Assembly (NCBI RefSeq): GCF_002077155.1
Contig: NZ_CP015027.1
Location: forward strand, 1,590,501-1,654,500
Reading direction: 5' to 3'
Length of the DNA stretch: 64,000 nt
From: Sporosarcina sp. P33
Lineage (GTDB): Bacteria; Bacillota; Bacilli; Bacillales_A; Planococcaceae
Part shown: positions 20,156 to 28,025 of the stretch, one piece after another
How the letters are laid out: each line of letters starts with the position of its first letter
Numbering within the stretch: the first letter of the stretch is position 1
Position numbers and translations under genes: made by a program
The notes under the pieces: generated by a model
The model's input: the letters and a program-made list of their open reading frames with translations, nothing else
Told to the model about the DNA's origin: nothing
The model's database searches: none

Positions 20156-20253
20156 CAAAAGCGGAAAACGCCGGATAGACTCGACAGGCGTTGGAAGAAC
20201 TGACAGAAAGGCGCTCTTTGCCTTTTTGACAGGTCTGAAACGTCCCGAGAGTC
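20154..20253 (+). repeat. Structured direct repeat, copy 1
   Basis: About 100 bp starting immediately after the metH stop codon (AACAAAAGCGGAAAACGCCGG). The ends are partly self-complementary (AGACTC ... GAGTCT). The centre folds as CTGACAGAAAGGC / GCCTTTTTGACAG (11 of 13 paired). A second copy begins 121 bp downstream. Confidence 0.85.
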
Positions 20254-20274
20254 TGGCGTTTGGATCTGGATGAG

Positions 20275-20374
20275 AACAAAAGCGGAAAACGCCGGGCAGA
20301 CTCGACAGGCGTTGGAAGAACTGACAGAAAGGCGCTCTTTGCCTTTTTGACAGGTCTGAAACGTCCCGAGAGTC
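20275..20374 (+). repeat. Structured direct repeat, copy 2
   Basis: Nearly identical to the copy at 20154-20253, with a few substitutions (for example GGATAGAC to GGGCAGAC). It keeps the same inner hairpin and the AGACTC/GAGTCC outer arm. The pair resembles short dispersed palindromic elements of Bacillales, but I cannot search for others. Confidence 0.85.
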
Positions 20375-20387
20375 CGGACACATAAAG

Positions 20388-20428
20388 AACTCCGCTATCT
20401 CTGACAAACCGGAGATAGCGGAGTTTTT
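20388..20428 (+). terminator. Terminator after metH
   Basis: Perfect 14-bp stem AACTCCGCTATCTC/GAGATAGCGGAGTT with a short loop, followed by TTTTT. It also lies beyond the 3' end of the convergent coat-protein gene, so it may work in both directions. Confidence 0.9.
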
Positions 20429-20442
20429 ATTCTACAAACTGA

Positions 20443-20832
20443 TTAGCGGCATCTTCTGCGACGGTGACAACCTCCGCCGCCCCACATGCCTCCTTGACCC
20501 GGTCCAAAGCCTGGCCCAAAACCTGGTCCCATGCCTCCGAATCCCGGTCCTCTGCCCGGCATAATAGTAGAGCCCATTACATCTTCAGTTGTCTCTGTAT
20601 AGTAGTGCTGTGGTACCCCCACAACGTGATGACGATTTACGTTCACGATTGGGTGAATAAAAGGCATTTCTTGTTTAGTATAGCAGTCATTAAAACGATA
20701 CTGCGTCGGACAAACAACCGGTTGAAAACCCGGATGCTGCTGTCCGCCCGGCATTCCCGGCTGACCAGGCATACCAGGTTGGCCATGCCATCCGTGCTGA
20801 TGTCCATACATTCCACAATGTCCTTGATTCAT
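20443..20832 (-). CDS. CotD-family inner spore coat protein
   Basis: Predicted spore coat component. The 129-residue protein has a low-complexity N-terminus rich in His, Gly, Met and Pro (GQPGMPGQPGMPGGQQ) and a central conserved block running from VVCPTQYRFNDCYT through HPIVNVNRHHVVG to HYYTETTEDV, which resembles the CotD family. A second Gly/Pro/Phe repeat region (GFGPGFGPG) is followed by a Cys/Arg-rich end (GGGGCHRRRRCR). GGAGGTGGAG precedes the ATG. Composition and motif support a coat protein. Mother-cell (SigK) control is likely from family knowledge, but I did not identify the promoter. Confidence 0.8.
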   Translation of the reverse strand: MNQGHCGMYGHQHGWHGQPGMPGQPGMPGGQQHPGFQPVVCPTQYRFNDCYTKQEMPFIHPIVNVNRHHVVGVPQHYYTETTEDVMGSTIMPGRGPGFGGMGPGFGPGFGPGQGGMWGGGGCHRRRRCR

Positions 20833-20908
20833 TTCTCCACCTCCTTATACCCTATTACATGCAAGCCGGCTAAGTTGTTACGGGCTTGCGCCACAGTACA
20901 ATCAAAAA

Positions 20909-20953
20909 TAAAAAAGCAGCGCCTCTTATCCGCAACAGATAAGAGTCACTGCT
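20909..20953 (-). terminator. Terminator after the 66-residue gene
   Basis: Stem AGCAG..CTCTTATC / GATAAGAG..CTGCT with a 7-nt loop, followed on the minus strand by a T-run. It lies 19 nt beyond the stop codon of the gene at 20972. Confidence 0.8.
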
Positions 20954-20971
20954 ATATTTATAATATAAGAT

Positions 20972-21172
20972 TCACAACTCACAGCTTCTGGGTTTTCCAG
21001 GCTTTTCATATCCATGACTGTTCTCAATTTCCTCAAGCTTTTTCACTACAATTTCACACTCGTTTAATGCATTGCGGACCGGTGCACCTTCGCCTACCAT
21101 ATTCAGAGAGCGTAAAAAGTCTGGATCTTTGCGCAGCTCCAACTCCGCTGGATCAATAAACGTACGTTCCAT
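20972..21172 (-). CDS. Small soluble protein, unknown function
   Basis: Not recognised. The 66-residue protein begins MERTFIDPAELELRKDPDFL and continues with a predicted amphipathic helix (NALNECEIVVKKLEEIEN), with no hydrophobic segment or signal peptide. The ATG at 21172 is preceded by AAGGGGTGAG; a longer frame to 21226 lacks a ribosome-binding site. A good terminator follows. It could be a small helical adaptor or sporulation-related protein given the coat gene next door, but that is a guess from position only. Confidence 0.65.
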   Translation of the reverse strand: MERTFIDPAELELRKDPDFLRSLNMVGEGAPVRNALNECEIVVKKLEEIENSHGYEKPGKPRSCEL

Positions 21173-21344
21173 CTTTCTCACCCCTTCTATCAGATATGAT
21201 ACACAAGACCAAACACGCCTATTCACCTTCTATTATACACTAGTTCACCGATCATTCAAATTATTCAGTTTATTATAAGCGAGTGAAACCGCCGACAATT
21301 GGGTATAGTACGATATACCAATATTTCCGAAGGAGCGAATTTGA

Positions 21345-21746
21345 ATGAAACGAAATAGAATCATATTATTTGACGGCGAATGTAATTTTTGCGATGCGAG
21401 CGTACAGTTTATCATTAAGCGCGACCCTTACAGGCATTTTTCATTCGCGTCCTTACAGGATGATGTGGGAAAAGAACTTCGGCAAAAATATCAAATTGCG
21501 GATGATGTGGATAGTTTAGTGCTGATTGAAAACGGCAAAGCCTATACGAAATCCGGCGCCGCTTTACGAATTGCAAAAAAACTGGACGGATTATGGCATC
21601 TTGCCTTTTTATTCATCATCATCCCGCCGGCCATCCGGGACCGGGTATATGACTTTATTGCAGCAAACCGTTATAAATGGTTCGGTAAAAAAGAGTTATC
21701 ATGTATGCTGCCGACACCCGAAGAACGTCAACGTTTTATAGCATAA
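21345..21746 (+). CDS. DCC-family thiol-disulfide oxidoreductase-like protein (DUF393)
   Basis: Small protein of the DCC (DUF393) family, named for a conserved DxxCxxC near the N-terminus. Here it is FDGECNFCDASVQF with Cys14 and Cys17, suggesting thioredoxin-like redox chemistry. The 133 residues are typical length. The later part contains a hydrophobic stretch (LAFLFIIIPPAIRDRVYDFI). A GAAGGAGCG ribosome-binding site lies 9 nt before the ATG. It is a single-gene unit, divergent from the 66-residue gene and followed by two terminators. The physiological substrate is unknown. Confidence 0.88.
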   Translation: MKRNRIILFDGECNFCDASVQFIIKRDPYRHFSFASLQDDVGKELRQKYQIADDVDSLVLIENGKAYTKSGAALRIAKKLDGLWHLAFLFIIIPPAIRDRVYDFIAANRYKWFGKKELSCMLPTPEERQRFIA

Positions 21747-21750
21747 AAAA

Positions 21751-21790
21751 ACTGAAAACGCACCCGCATTTTCTCCGGGACGTTTTCAGT
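21751..21790 (+). terminator. Hairpin after the DCC-family gene
   Basis: 10-bp perfect inverted repeat ACTGAAAACG/CGTTTTCAGT just after the stop codon. On the plus strand no T-run follows. On the minus strand the second arm is followed by TTTTTT, so it may also stop transcripts from the right. Confidence 0.65.
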
Positions 21791-21793
21791 CTG

Positions 21794-21823
21794 AGCCTTC
21801 CCAAACCCGGGAAGGCTTTTTTT
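21794..21823 (+). terminator. Terminator after the DCC-family gene
   Basis: AGCCTTCCC/GGGAAGGCT stem followed by TTTTTTT, ending at the stop codon of the convergent DUF779 gene. Confidence 0.88.
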
Positions 21824-22178
21824 ATGAGGATAATTCTTTGTATTCCTCATCCGTAAATGCACGGGATCTGGTTAGGAATCGTTTTCCTTCCACACCTTCG
21901 AGCGAAAACATCCCGCCGCGTCCGTCGACTACGTCAATAATCAGCTGTGTATGTTTCCAGTATTCAAACTGGCTTTTCATCATATAGAACGGCATGCCGC
22001 CAATATGACCGAGCAGTATATCCTGATTGCCTACGATTAAATCCCCGTCTTCGTAACACATCGGGGATGACCCGTCACAGCAGCCGCCAGACTGATGAAA
22101 CATCAAAGGACCGTGCTTTTCCTTCAACAGTTCTATTAAATCCAATGCTTCTTTTGTTGCGATTACGCGATCCGGCAT
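21822..22178 (-). CDS. DUF779 protein, aldehyde dehydrogenase partner
   Basis: The 118-residue protein belongs to the DUF779 family, which in many bacteria is encoded next to acetaldehyde-type dehydrogenases and has been described as an accessory factor. Its hallmark is HQSGGCCDGSSPMCYEDG, a cysteine-rich block that could bind a metal or act in redox chemistry. The ATG at 22178 follows GGAGG by 7 nt; an upstream in-frame ATG at 22196 lacks spacing. It lies 42 nt after the dehydrogenase on the same strand, so they are co-transcribed. Its biochemical role is unproven. Confidence 0.85.
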   Translation of the reverse strand: MPDRVIATKEALDLIELLKEKHGPLMFHQSGGCCDGSSPMCYEDGDLIVGNQDILLGHIGGMPFYMMKSQFEYWKHTQLIIDVVDGRGGMFSLEGVEGKRFLTRSRAFTDEEYKELSS

Positions 22179-22220
22179 ATGAATTCCTCCATTCACTTCG
22201 GATCTTCCAGACAGATTCGA

Positions 22221-23762
22221 TTAAAAGAATCCTTGTTTGCTTTCATCATAACTTACCAGCATGTTTTTCGTCTGCTGGTAATGTGCAAGCATCTGCAAGT
22301 GGTTTTCACGGCCGATGCCTGAAGCTTTGTAGCCTCCGAATGCAGCATGCGCAGGATATGCATGATAGCAGTTTGTCCATACGCGCCCTGCCTGGATGCC
22401 GCGCCCGAAGCGGTACGCCGTATTCATATCACGCGTCCATACACCTGAACCCAGTCCATATAATGTGTCGTTCGCGATTTCCAGCGCTTCTTCTTTATCT
22501 TTGAATGTCGTAACTGCCACCACAGGACCAAAGATCTCCTCCTGGAAGATACGCATTTTATTATGTCCTTTAAATACCGTCGGCTTCACGTAGTAACCGT
22601 CTGCGAGATCGCCTTCCAGTTTGTTCTGCTCTCCGCCCGTCAGACATTCTGCGCCTTCTTGTTTTCCGATATCTAAGTAGGAAAGAATTTTCTCCAATTG
22701 TTCAGTAGACGCCTGCGCACCCATCATGACCGTTGGATCCAGTGGATTTCCTGTCTTGATTGCTTTAACACGCTCAAGTGCACGTTCCATGAACTTATCG
22801 TAAATGGATTCCTGAATCAGTGCTCGCGATGGACATGTACAGACTTCCCCCTGGTTCAAGGCAAACATAACAAAACCTTCAACTGCTTTATCGAGGAATG
22901 CATCATCTTCCGCCATCACGTCTTCAAAGAAAATATTCGGGGATTTCCCGCCGAGCTCCAATGTAACCGGAATTAAGTTTTGAGAAGCGTATTGCATGAT
23001 CAGACGGCCTGTTGTTGTCTCCCCTGTGAAGGCAACTTTATTGATGCGCGGATTGGACGCCAGCGGCTTTCCTGCTTCTAGTCCAAAACCGTTGACAACA
23101 TTCAGAACACCTGCCGGCAGTAAGTCTTCAATTAACTCCACCAGCACCAAAATAGATGCAGGCGTTTGTTCAGCCGGTTTTAATACGATACAGTTGCCTG
23201 CCGCCAGCGCCGGAGCAAGCTTCCATACTGCCATCAGAATCGGGAAGTTCCAAGGGATAATCTGCCCCACGACTCCCAGCGGCTCATGGAAATGGTAGGC
23301 TACAGTGTCATTATCGATTTGACTGACTCCGCCTTCTTGCGCACGGATAGCCGAAGCAAAGTATCTAAAATGATCTATTGCAAGCGGAAGATCCGCATTT
23401 AACGTTTCACGTACAGCTTTTCCGTTATCCCATGTTTCAGCTACGGCAAGCATTTCAAGATTCTCTTCCATGCGATCCGCGATCTTCAGCAAAATATTCG
23501 AACGTTCAGTGACTGATGTCTTTCCCCATGCATCTTTTGCTGCGTGGGCTGCATCCAAAGCCAGTTCAATATCTTCTTCTGTCGATCTAGCAACCTGGGT
23601 AAATACCTTACCTGTAACTGGCGTTGAATTATCAAAATACTGGCCTTTTACAGGCGCCGTCCACTTACCGCCGATAAAGTTTTCATAGCGCTCTTTGAAC
23701 TGAACCTTTGAACCTTCTGTATTTGGGTTTGCATAAACCTGACTTTCTGAAGCTTGTACCAT
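22221..23762 (-). CDS. NAD-dependent aldehyde dehydrogenase (acetaldehyde dehydrogenase type)
   Basis: Oxidises aldehydes, probably acetaldehyde or chloroacetaldehyde-like short chains, to carboxylates. The 513 residues contain the cofactor-fold segment FTGETTTGR, the general-base region ELGGKSPN and the catalytic cysteine in NQGEVCTC (Cys308). The C-terminal segment [12 protein letters not shown] is typical of the AldB/ExaC/DhaS group. The start [15 protein letters not shown] follows AGGGAGTG. The next gene is its DUF779 companion. A cre-like box and an inverted repeat lie upstream, suggesting catabolite and substrate control. The exact substrate cannot be settled from sequence. Confidence 0.92.
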   Translation of the reverse strand: MVQASESQVYANPNTEGSKVQFKERYENFIGGKWTAPVKGQYFDNSTPVTGKVFTQVARSTEEDIELALDAAHAAKDAWGKTSVTERSNILLKIADRMEENLEMLAVAETWDNGKAVRETLNADLPLAIDHFRYFASAIRAQEGGVSQIDNDTVAYHFHEPLGVVGQIIPWNFPILMAVWKLAPALAAGNCIVLKPAEQTPASILVLVELIEDLLPAGVLNVVNGFGLEAGKPLASNPRINKVAFTGETTTGRLIMQYASQNLIPVTLELGGKSPNIFFEDVMAEDDAFLDKAVEGFVMFALNQGEVCTCPSRALIQESIYDKFMERALERVKAIKTGNPLDPTVMMGAQASTEQLEKILSYLDIGKQEGAECLTGGEQNKLEGDLADGYYVKPTVFKGHNKMRIFQEEIFGPVVAVTTFKDKEEALEIANDTLYGLGSGVWTRDMNTAYRFGRGIQAGRVWTNCYHAYPAHAAFGGYKASGIGRENHLQMLAHYQQTKNMLVSYDESKQGFF

Positions 23763-23825
23763 ACTGCGTCACACTCCCTGTTCTCTCATTTTTTCTTCTA
23801 TTTCAGTGCAATCGTTTTTGCACAC

Positions 23826-23846
23826 AGAGATACTATACGAATCTCT
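23826..23846. promoter_or_regulatory. Inverted repeat upstream of the aldehyde dehydrogenase
   Basis: AGAGAT and ATCTCT flank a 9-nt centre (ACTATACGA), 64 nt before the start codon. A regulator site is plausible, but no family is assigned. The rest of the gap (23880-24040) shows nothing recognisable. Confidence 0.4.
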
Positions 23847-23864
23847 AACCGGCTTTATGCAAAT

Positions 23865-23878
23865 TGAATGCGCTTACA
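23865..23878 (-). promoter_or_regulatory. Candidate cre (CcpA) site
   Basis: The minus strand reads TGTAAGCGCATTCA, one mismatch from TGWAANCGNTNWCA. It lies about 100 nt upstream of the aldehyde dehydrogenase start. Confidence 0.55.
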
Positions 23879-24047
23879 TAGATTACCTTTAATTCTATCG
23901 GAATATTACCGTTTTATCAACTAATAGCTTTTAAATGCAAATAATCGGGGGAAGCGTCACCATTTGCATAAGGAGATTTAAATCACTGCCTGGCTGCACG
24001 TTAAAAGACATTCCATGTTCGTGATTTTTACGCTGCATATTCGACAG

Positions 24048-24094
24048 ATTAAAACCCTGACTTCGCCTATACAAGGAGAGATTCAGGGTTTAAC
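24048..24094 (-). terminator. Possible terminator of the ger operon
   Basis: Inverted repeat AAACCCTGA/TCAGGGTTT with a 22-nt loop, about 60 nt beyond the gerC stop codon. The minus-strand tail (GGGTTTTAAT) is only moderately T-rich. Confidence 0.5.
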
Positions 24095-24154
24095 ATTTTC
24101 ATTACGGGAAGTATGGATACCATGAGGGAAATACAAAGGCCGGCCGCAGCCAGT

Positions 24155-25309
24155 TTACTCTTCAACCGTCTCTTTATATGATTTTCTGTCTGAAGCCAGC
24201 TTTGTAACACGTACTTTCAAGTTTCGGATAGAATCCTCAGTCAATTCTAATTTCCCGTCTTTATGATACTTTTTCCATTCTTTAACGTTTTTCCTGTATA
24301 GCTTTTCTGAAAGATGATAAATATCAACGTTCTTTTCCAAAGCTTCCTCATATGTTTCCTTAATTTCTCTCTCCACCACTTTTATTATCTCTTTTCGTAT
24401 TCGGTCTGTCGATACATCTTGTTCAACGCTACTGATAGTTGCCCACAATTCGACGTCAATATCAAACTTTACTTCTGTCTTGCCGATAACCGGCTTGATC
24501 TTGACTTTCACTTTATCAATAGTCACTGTAGAACGATTTCCGCTATCCAAGTCAAAAGCGACTAATCCTCGTTTCGTATTATTCGACATCCACTGTATCC
24601 CTCGCGCTTTGTCCCCTGAGATGAATCCTTTAAAGCTCGTCGGGGTAATTACACCTACCCCTGACAGTACCGGAGCTTTAATGGGACCTTTATCGGATTG
24701 CCAGTTTTCCTCCACTGAAATTAATGGAATCATCGCTTCGTGGCTTGGTTCATCCAGTCCGATTAGCAGCTGCCGAATATTAAGCGGCTGAACGAAAGAT
24801 TCTTGTTCGTAAGAGTTTCTGGGATCACCGAGCTTGGACAATGTCATGGATTTATTAAGAACCGGCCTGACTAACAAAACATCTTGCACGGGATCTTTCG
24901 TAGTATACAGCCAAACTTGATACCGCGTTTCATGATAGCGGATAAAATTATCGATCACCGGACTGAACTTGCCGTTAACCATTACTTCTTCTGATGCGAC
25001 AATATAATTAAAATGCCCCCAATACACTTTTTGATCTACGGAATGATATAATTCAAAAAGCGCTTCATCCAAAGTTTTGCCCTTGGCATGTCCAACTTCC
25101 GCTTGTGTGGCTCCCGGATCAACAGGCTGATCGCTTTTTGCCGTATTGGCAAAACTGATGAACTGCGCATATAACTCGTATTTTCCATCCCTATAGTCTA
25201 CTCCGACTCCATTGATATACAGCATCCTCTCCGGCTCATTAGAGTCCATACATCCTGAAAGGACTGCTGAAAGAATTGCCAATAGCAGCACAAGTATGCG
25301 TGTAGTCAT
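24155..25309 (-). CDS. Ger(x)C-family spore germination lipoprotein
   Basis: C subunit of a germinant receptor in the spore inner membrane. The 384 residues begin with a lipoprotein signal (LLAILSAVLSGC, lipobox cysteine at about 20). The body follows the Ger(x)C pattern (RMLYINGVGVDY, WGHFNYIVASEE, RYHETRYQVWLYTTKD) and ends in a charged alpha/beta domain. The ATG overlaps the gerA-type stop codon (ATGA) and follows AAGGTGAA, so subunits are made in coupled fashion. It is last in the B-A-C operon. Germinant specificity cannot be inferred. Confidence 0.93.
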   Translation of the reverse strand: MTTRILVLLLAILSAVLSGCMDSNEPERMLYINGVGVDYRDGKYELYAQFISFANTAKSDQPVDPGATQAEVGHAKGKTLDEALFELYHSVDQKVYWGHFNYIVASEEVMVNGKFSPVIDNFIRYHETRYQVWLYTTKDPVQDVLLVRPVLNKSMTLSKLGDPRNSYEQESFVQPLNIRQLLIGLDEPSHEAMIPLISVEENWQSDKGPIKAPVLSGVGVITPTSFKGFISGDKARGIQWMSNNTKRGLVAFDLDSGNRSTVTIDKVKVKIKPVIGKTEVKFDIDVELWATISSVEQDVSTDRIRKEIIKVVEREIKETYEEALEKNVDIYHLSEKLYRKNVKEWKKYHKDGKLELTEDSIRNLKVRVTKLASDRKSYKETVEE

Positions 25310-26760
25310 TGTTCACCTTCTTTGCTCCGTGTTTGATCCTTAGGATTTAACGCATTCGGGCGCTCTTTATATTGTCTGGGGTTTAAGCGCAAAAGCGTCT
25401 TGGCGATTGTCTTCCAGCTTAAATCCGCCGCAAGATTCATGTATGGCACTCCGAACGTACGAATGCCCGCTAAGTACTGGACGGTAAAATACAGTGACAT
25501 AAGAAATCCAAAAAGGCCAAAAAAGGCTGTTAAGATAATGAAAAAGACGCGCAGTATGCTTACCGAGCCCACGAGTGACTGGTTAACCAAAGTAAAGGTC
25601 GAAATCGTCGAAGCAGCGATCACGACAATCATCGCGGGGCTGGTGATTCCTGCCCGAATGGCGGCATCACCAATAATTAGCCCGCCCACTACGCCAATCG
25701 TCCCTCCAAGCGCAGTAGGAAGACGCAAGCCCGCTTCACGGAATAATTCAAACATGAGCAGCATAAGCAGCATTTCTACCGACGAAGGCAATGGCAGACC
25801 CGTATTCGCTTGTACGACGGTAGCTAATAACAGAAGGGGCAGTTGATCTTGGTGATACGTCGTTAAAGCAAGCCAAAATGCCGGCAAAGTTATACCTATC
25901 GACATACCCATAATCCGCAATAGCCGTTCCATCGAACCAAACACAGAAGGATTTTCATTGTCATCACTTGTTTTTAGCAGTAAAAACAAATTCACCGGCA
26001 AAATGACGCCATAGGCTACCCCGTCAACAAAAATTAAAAAACGTCCTCTTGCCAATGATTGAACCGCATTATCCGGACGTCCTGTATAAGCGGTCCTCGG
26101 GAAGATTGCTCCAGTAATCCCCATACTTTCCAACAGTAAATCGCCGCTGAAAATAATATCCGTATCGACTTTTTTCATTTGTCTTTTTATACCGTATAAC
26201 GTTTCTTTACTGGCGATATCGTCAAAATATAAAAGAGCTACCGTCGTTTTGGTCCGTTTCCCCAATTCAAATTTTTCCACACATAATGAATTCGTCGGCA
26301 ACCGCTTCCGGATAATTGCTATATTCACTGAAACGTCTTCAATAAAATTATCTCTCGGACCTTTAACTGGCACTTCTAATTTTGTTTCTTCAGGGCTTCG
26401 GTTCGGCTTTTCTGCAATATTACTTGAAAAAAGAAGACCTTCATCCTCGAAATATAGAAGTAAGTTGCCGGTGTATATAAGCGTCCCGATTTCCTGTATG
26501 TTTTCTACTTTTTTCAAATCCGGAATGTGCAGCTGTTCCGCTACTGCGTCTTCTATCGTTCCGTCCTTCAAATTGCTCATCATGTGCTGAACACGCTGAA
26601 CAATGACTCCATTCAGCAGTTGCTGATTCACCATGTCATCGCAGGTGATGAATACTACTTGACGTTGTTCGAACGTGTACGATTGAAACTTAACATCTGC
26701 GGACTTTAGAAATATTTGTTTCAAGGAATGTAAATTTATTTCTGTTTCATCCGGCTGCAT
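25306..26760 (-). CDS. GerA-family spore germination protein (A subunit)
   Basis: A subunit of a nutrient germinant receptor, 484 residues. The soluble N-terminal domain (1-240) contains family segments such as EAVIRGPRDNF-like PVKGPRDNFIEDV. About five transmembrane helices follow (roughly 245-440), with the conserved DGVAYGVILP and PSSVEMLLMLLMFELFREAGLRLP segments. A basic C-terminal tail ends the protein. It overlaps gerC by 4 nt and lies 27 nt after the B subunit. Known receptors of this type form an ion-conducting complex; this is family knowledge. Confidence 0.95.
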   Translation of the reverse strand: MQPDETEINLHSLKQIFLKSADVKFQSYTFEQRQVVFITCDDMVNQQLLNGVIVQRVQHMMSNLKDGTIEDAVAEQLHIPDLKKVENIQEIGTLIYTGNLLLYFEDEGLLFSSNIAEKPNRSPEETKLEVPVKGPRDNFIEDVSVNIAIIRKRLPTNSLCVEKFELGKRTKTTVALLYFDDIASKETLYGIKRQMKKVDTDIIFSGDLLLESMGITGAIFPRTAYTGRPDNAVQSLARGRFLIFVDGVAYGVILPVNLFLLLKTSDDNENPSVFGSMERLLRIMGMSIGITLPAFWLALTTYHQDQLPLLLLATVVQANTGLPLPSSVEMLLMLLMFELFREAGLRLPTALGGTIGVVGGLIIGDAAIRAGITSPAMIVVIAASTISTFTLVNQSLVGSVSILRVFFIILTAFFGLFGFLMSLYFTVQYLAGIRTFGVPYMNLAADLSWKTIAKTLLRLNPRQYKERPNALNPKDQTRSKEGEQ

Positions 26761-26787
26761 GGCTGTTCACCATTTTCTGTATAGATT

Positions 26788-27882
26788 TTATGTTTTGATC
26801 TTCTTAGGTGATTTTCCTGAAATCAAGGCAATAATGACTAAAAAGAGAGACAAGAAAAGCATGAAGAAAAAGGTAGTAGTTAATAAATAGTCCCCTTTAA
26901 TTTTAAAAAAGAGGTGATCCTCTAGTAGATTTAATGACAATGTCATAAAGAAAAAAGCAGGAGCGAGTATTTTCCAAATACGCTGTTTGTCTCCTCTCAT
27001 TTTTAATAAATCCGCTGCTATAAATAAAAGAAGACTCACTCTGATAAATGCGCCTGACAGCCATTGATAAATCGAAGCAAAATCAAAATGCTCAATAAAC
27101 CGCCCGACCGAACCAATTCCCCATTCTTCATAAGCCGGAAATCTTTGTTTCACCACTTCAGCTGGGCCGAACTCTGTGATGGCCCCAACGGTGGGACCCA
27201 TAGTCAACCCCATTAAAATGAACAGCATGACTGCAAAGTGATACCATCGAAACTGATCTTTTACTTGCTGCTGAATGAATAGGAATAACAGGATCTCGAC
27301 AAATCCTGATGCCGGAAATACCGCTGTGGCAAGAACAGGCTGAAATCCATGCTCAAAAAACGGCTGAAGCAGCTCATAATTTTTCACTTGCATATTAGTG
27401 AACGCAATAAAAAATCCCAAAATGGTGATCCAAAATAGAATAATGACATTCACCATTGCAATTGTTTGTAAGTTTGCGGTTGCAAACAGAATACACAAAA
27501 CGGTATAAATGATGATCAGCGGCAGCACAGGCGTTTTAGGTAAAAAAGTCGATACGATCCATAATAAAGTCTCTCCCATTGTAAATGCCGCCAGAACAAG
27601 AAGGAAGAAGGCTGTTACGTACCTGATGACAGCTGCAGCAACTTTTCCGATAGTTTCTTCCAGCCACTCTGTCATTGGCTGCCGATTGGACTTTTTGTGA
27701 ATGTAAAGCACCAGAAGAAGCCAAGGAAAGATTGCGACAACAGCCACCAGAATAGATATCCACCCGTCCCTGCCAGCCCCTTTTACAAGCGATGGAATAA
27801 TGGTCACATGGTTTTTCAAGCCAATCATAGTCATGGACAGGAAAATAACATGTAAGACACTTATTGAACCTGTTTTTGTCAT
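26788..27882 (-). CDS. GerB-family spore germination permease (B subunit)
   Basis: B subunit of the receptor, related to amino-acid/polyamine/organocation permeases and thought to bind the germinant. The 364-residue protein has about ten hydrophobic helices, with family segments near the N-terminus (SVLHVIFLSMTMIGLKNHVTIIPSL broken across helix 1) and ERIFPALEIV-like FPASGFVEILLFLF in the middle. The ATG at 27882 follows AGAGGG by 7 nt; a TTG 14 codons upstream is possible but weaker. It is the first gene of the operon, giving order B-A-C rather than the common A-B-C. Confidence 0.93.
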   Translation of the reverse strand: MTKTGSISVLHVIFLSMTMIGLKNHVTIIPSLVKGAGRDGWISILVAVVAIFPWLLLVLYIHKKSNRQPMTEWLEETIGKVAAAVIRYVTAFFLLVLAAFTMGETLLWIVSTFLPKTPVLPLIIIYTVLCILFATANLQTIAMVNVIILFWITILGFFIAFTNMQVKNYELLQPFFEHGFQPVLATAVFPASGFVEILLFLFIQQQVKDQFRWYHFAVMLFILMGLTMGPTVGAITEFGPAEVVKQRFPAYEEWGIGSVGRFIEHFDFASIYQWLSGAFIRVSLLLFIAADLLKMRGDKQRIWKILAPAFFFMTLSLNLLEDHLFFKIKGDYLLTTTFFFMLFLSLFLVIIALISGKSPKKIKT

Positions 27883-28025
27883 ATAGAAACCCTCTAACGT
27901 TTTTATATCATTCAGCTTTGACAAAAACAGATAGATTTATACTTGCGGACCAATAGAATAGGGATCAGGGATGCCGCTGTTGTCAAGCGCTCTTCGTTAC
28001 ACTATTTCGCGCATTTATAACCGCA

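Noticed and set aside
20443-20832. Plus-strand frame of 231 codons opposite the CotD-like gene
   Set aside because: The minus-strand reading has a strong ribosome-binding site and a recognisable CotD block; the opposite frame is its shadow.
27883-28025. SigG-type promoter ahead of the ger operon
   Set aside because: Possible A+T-rich boxes exist (for example GTATAAA), but spacing and -35 match were too poor to call.
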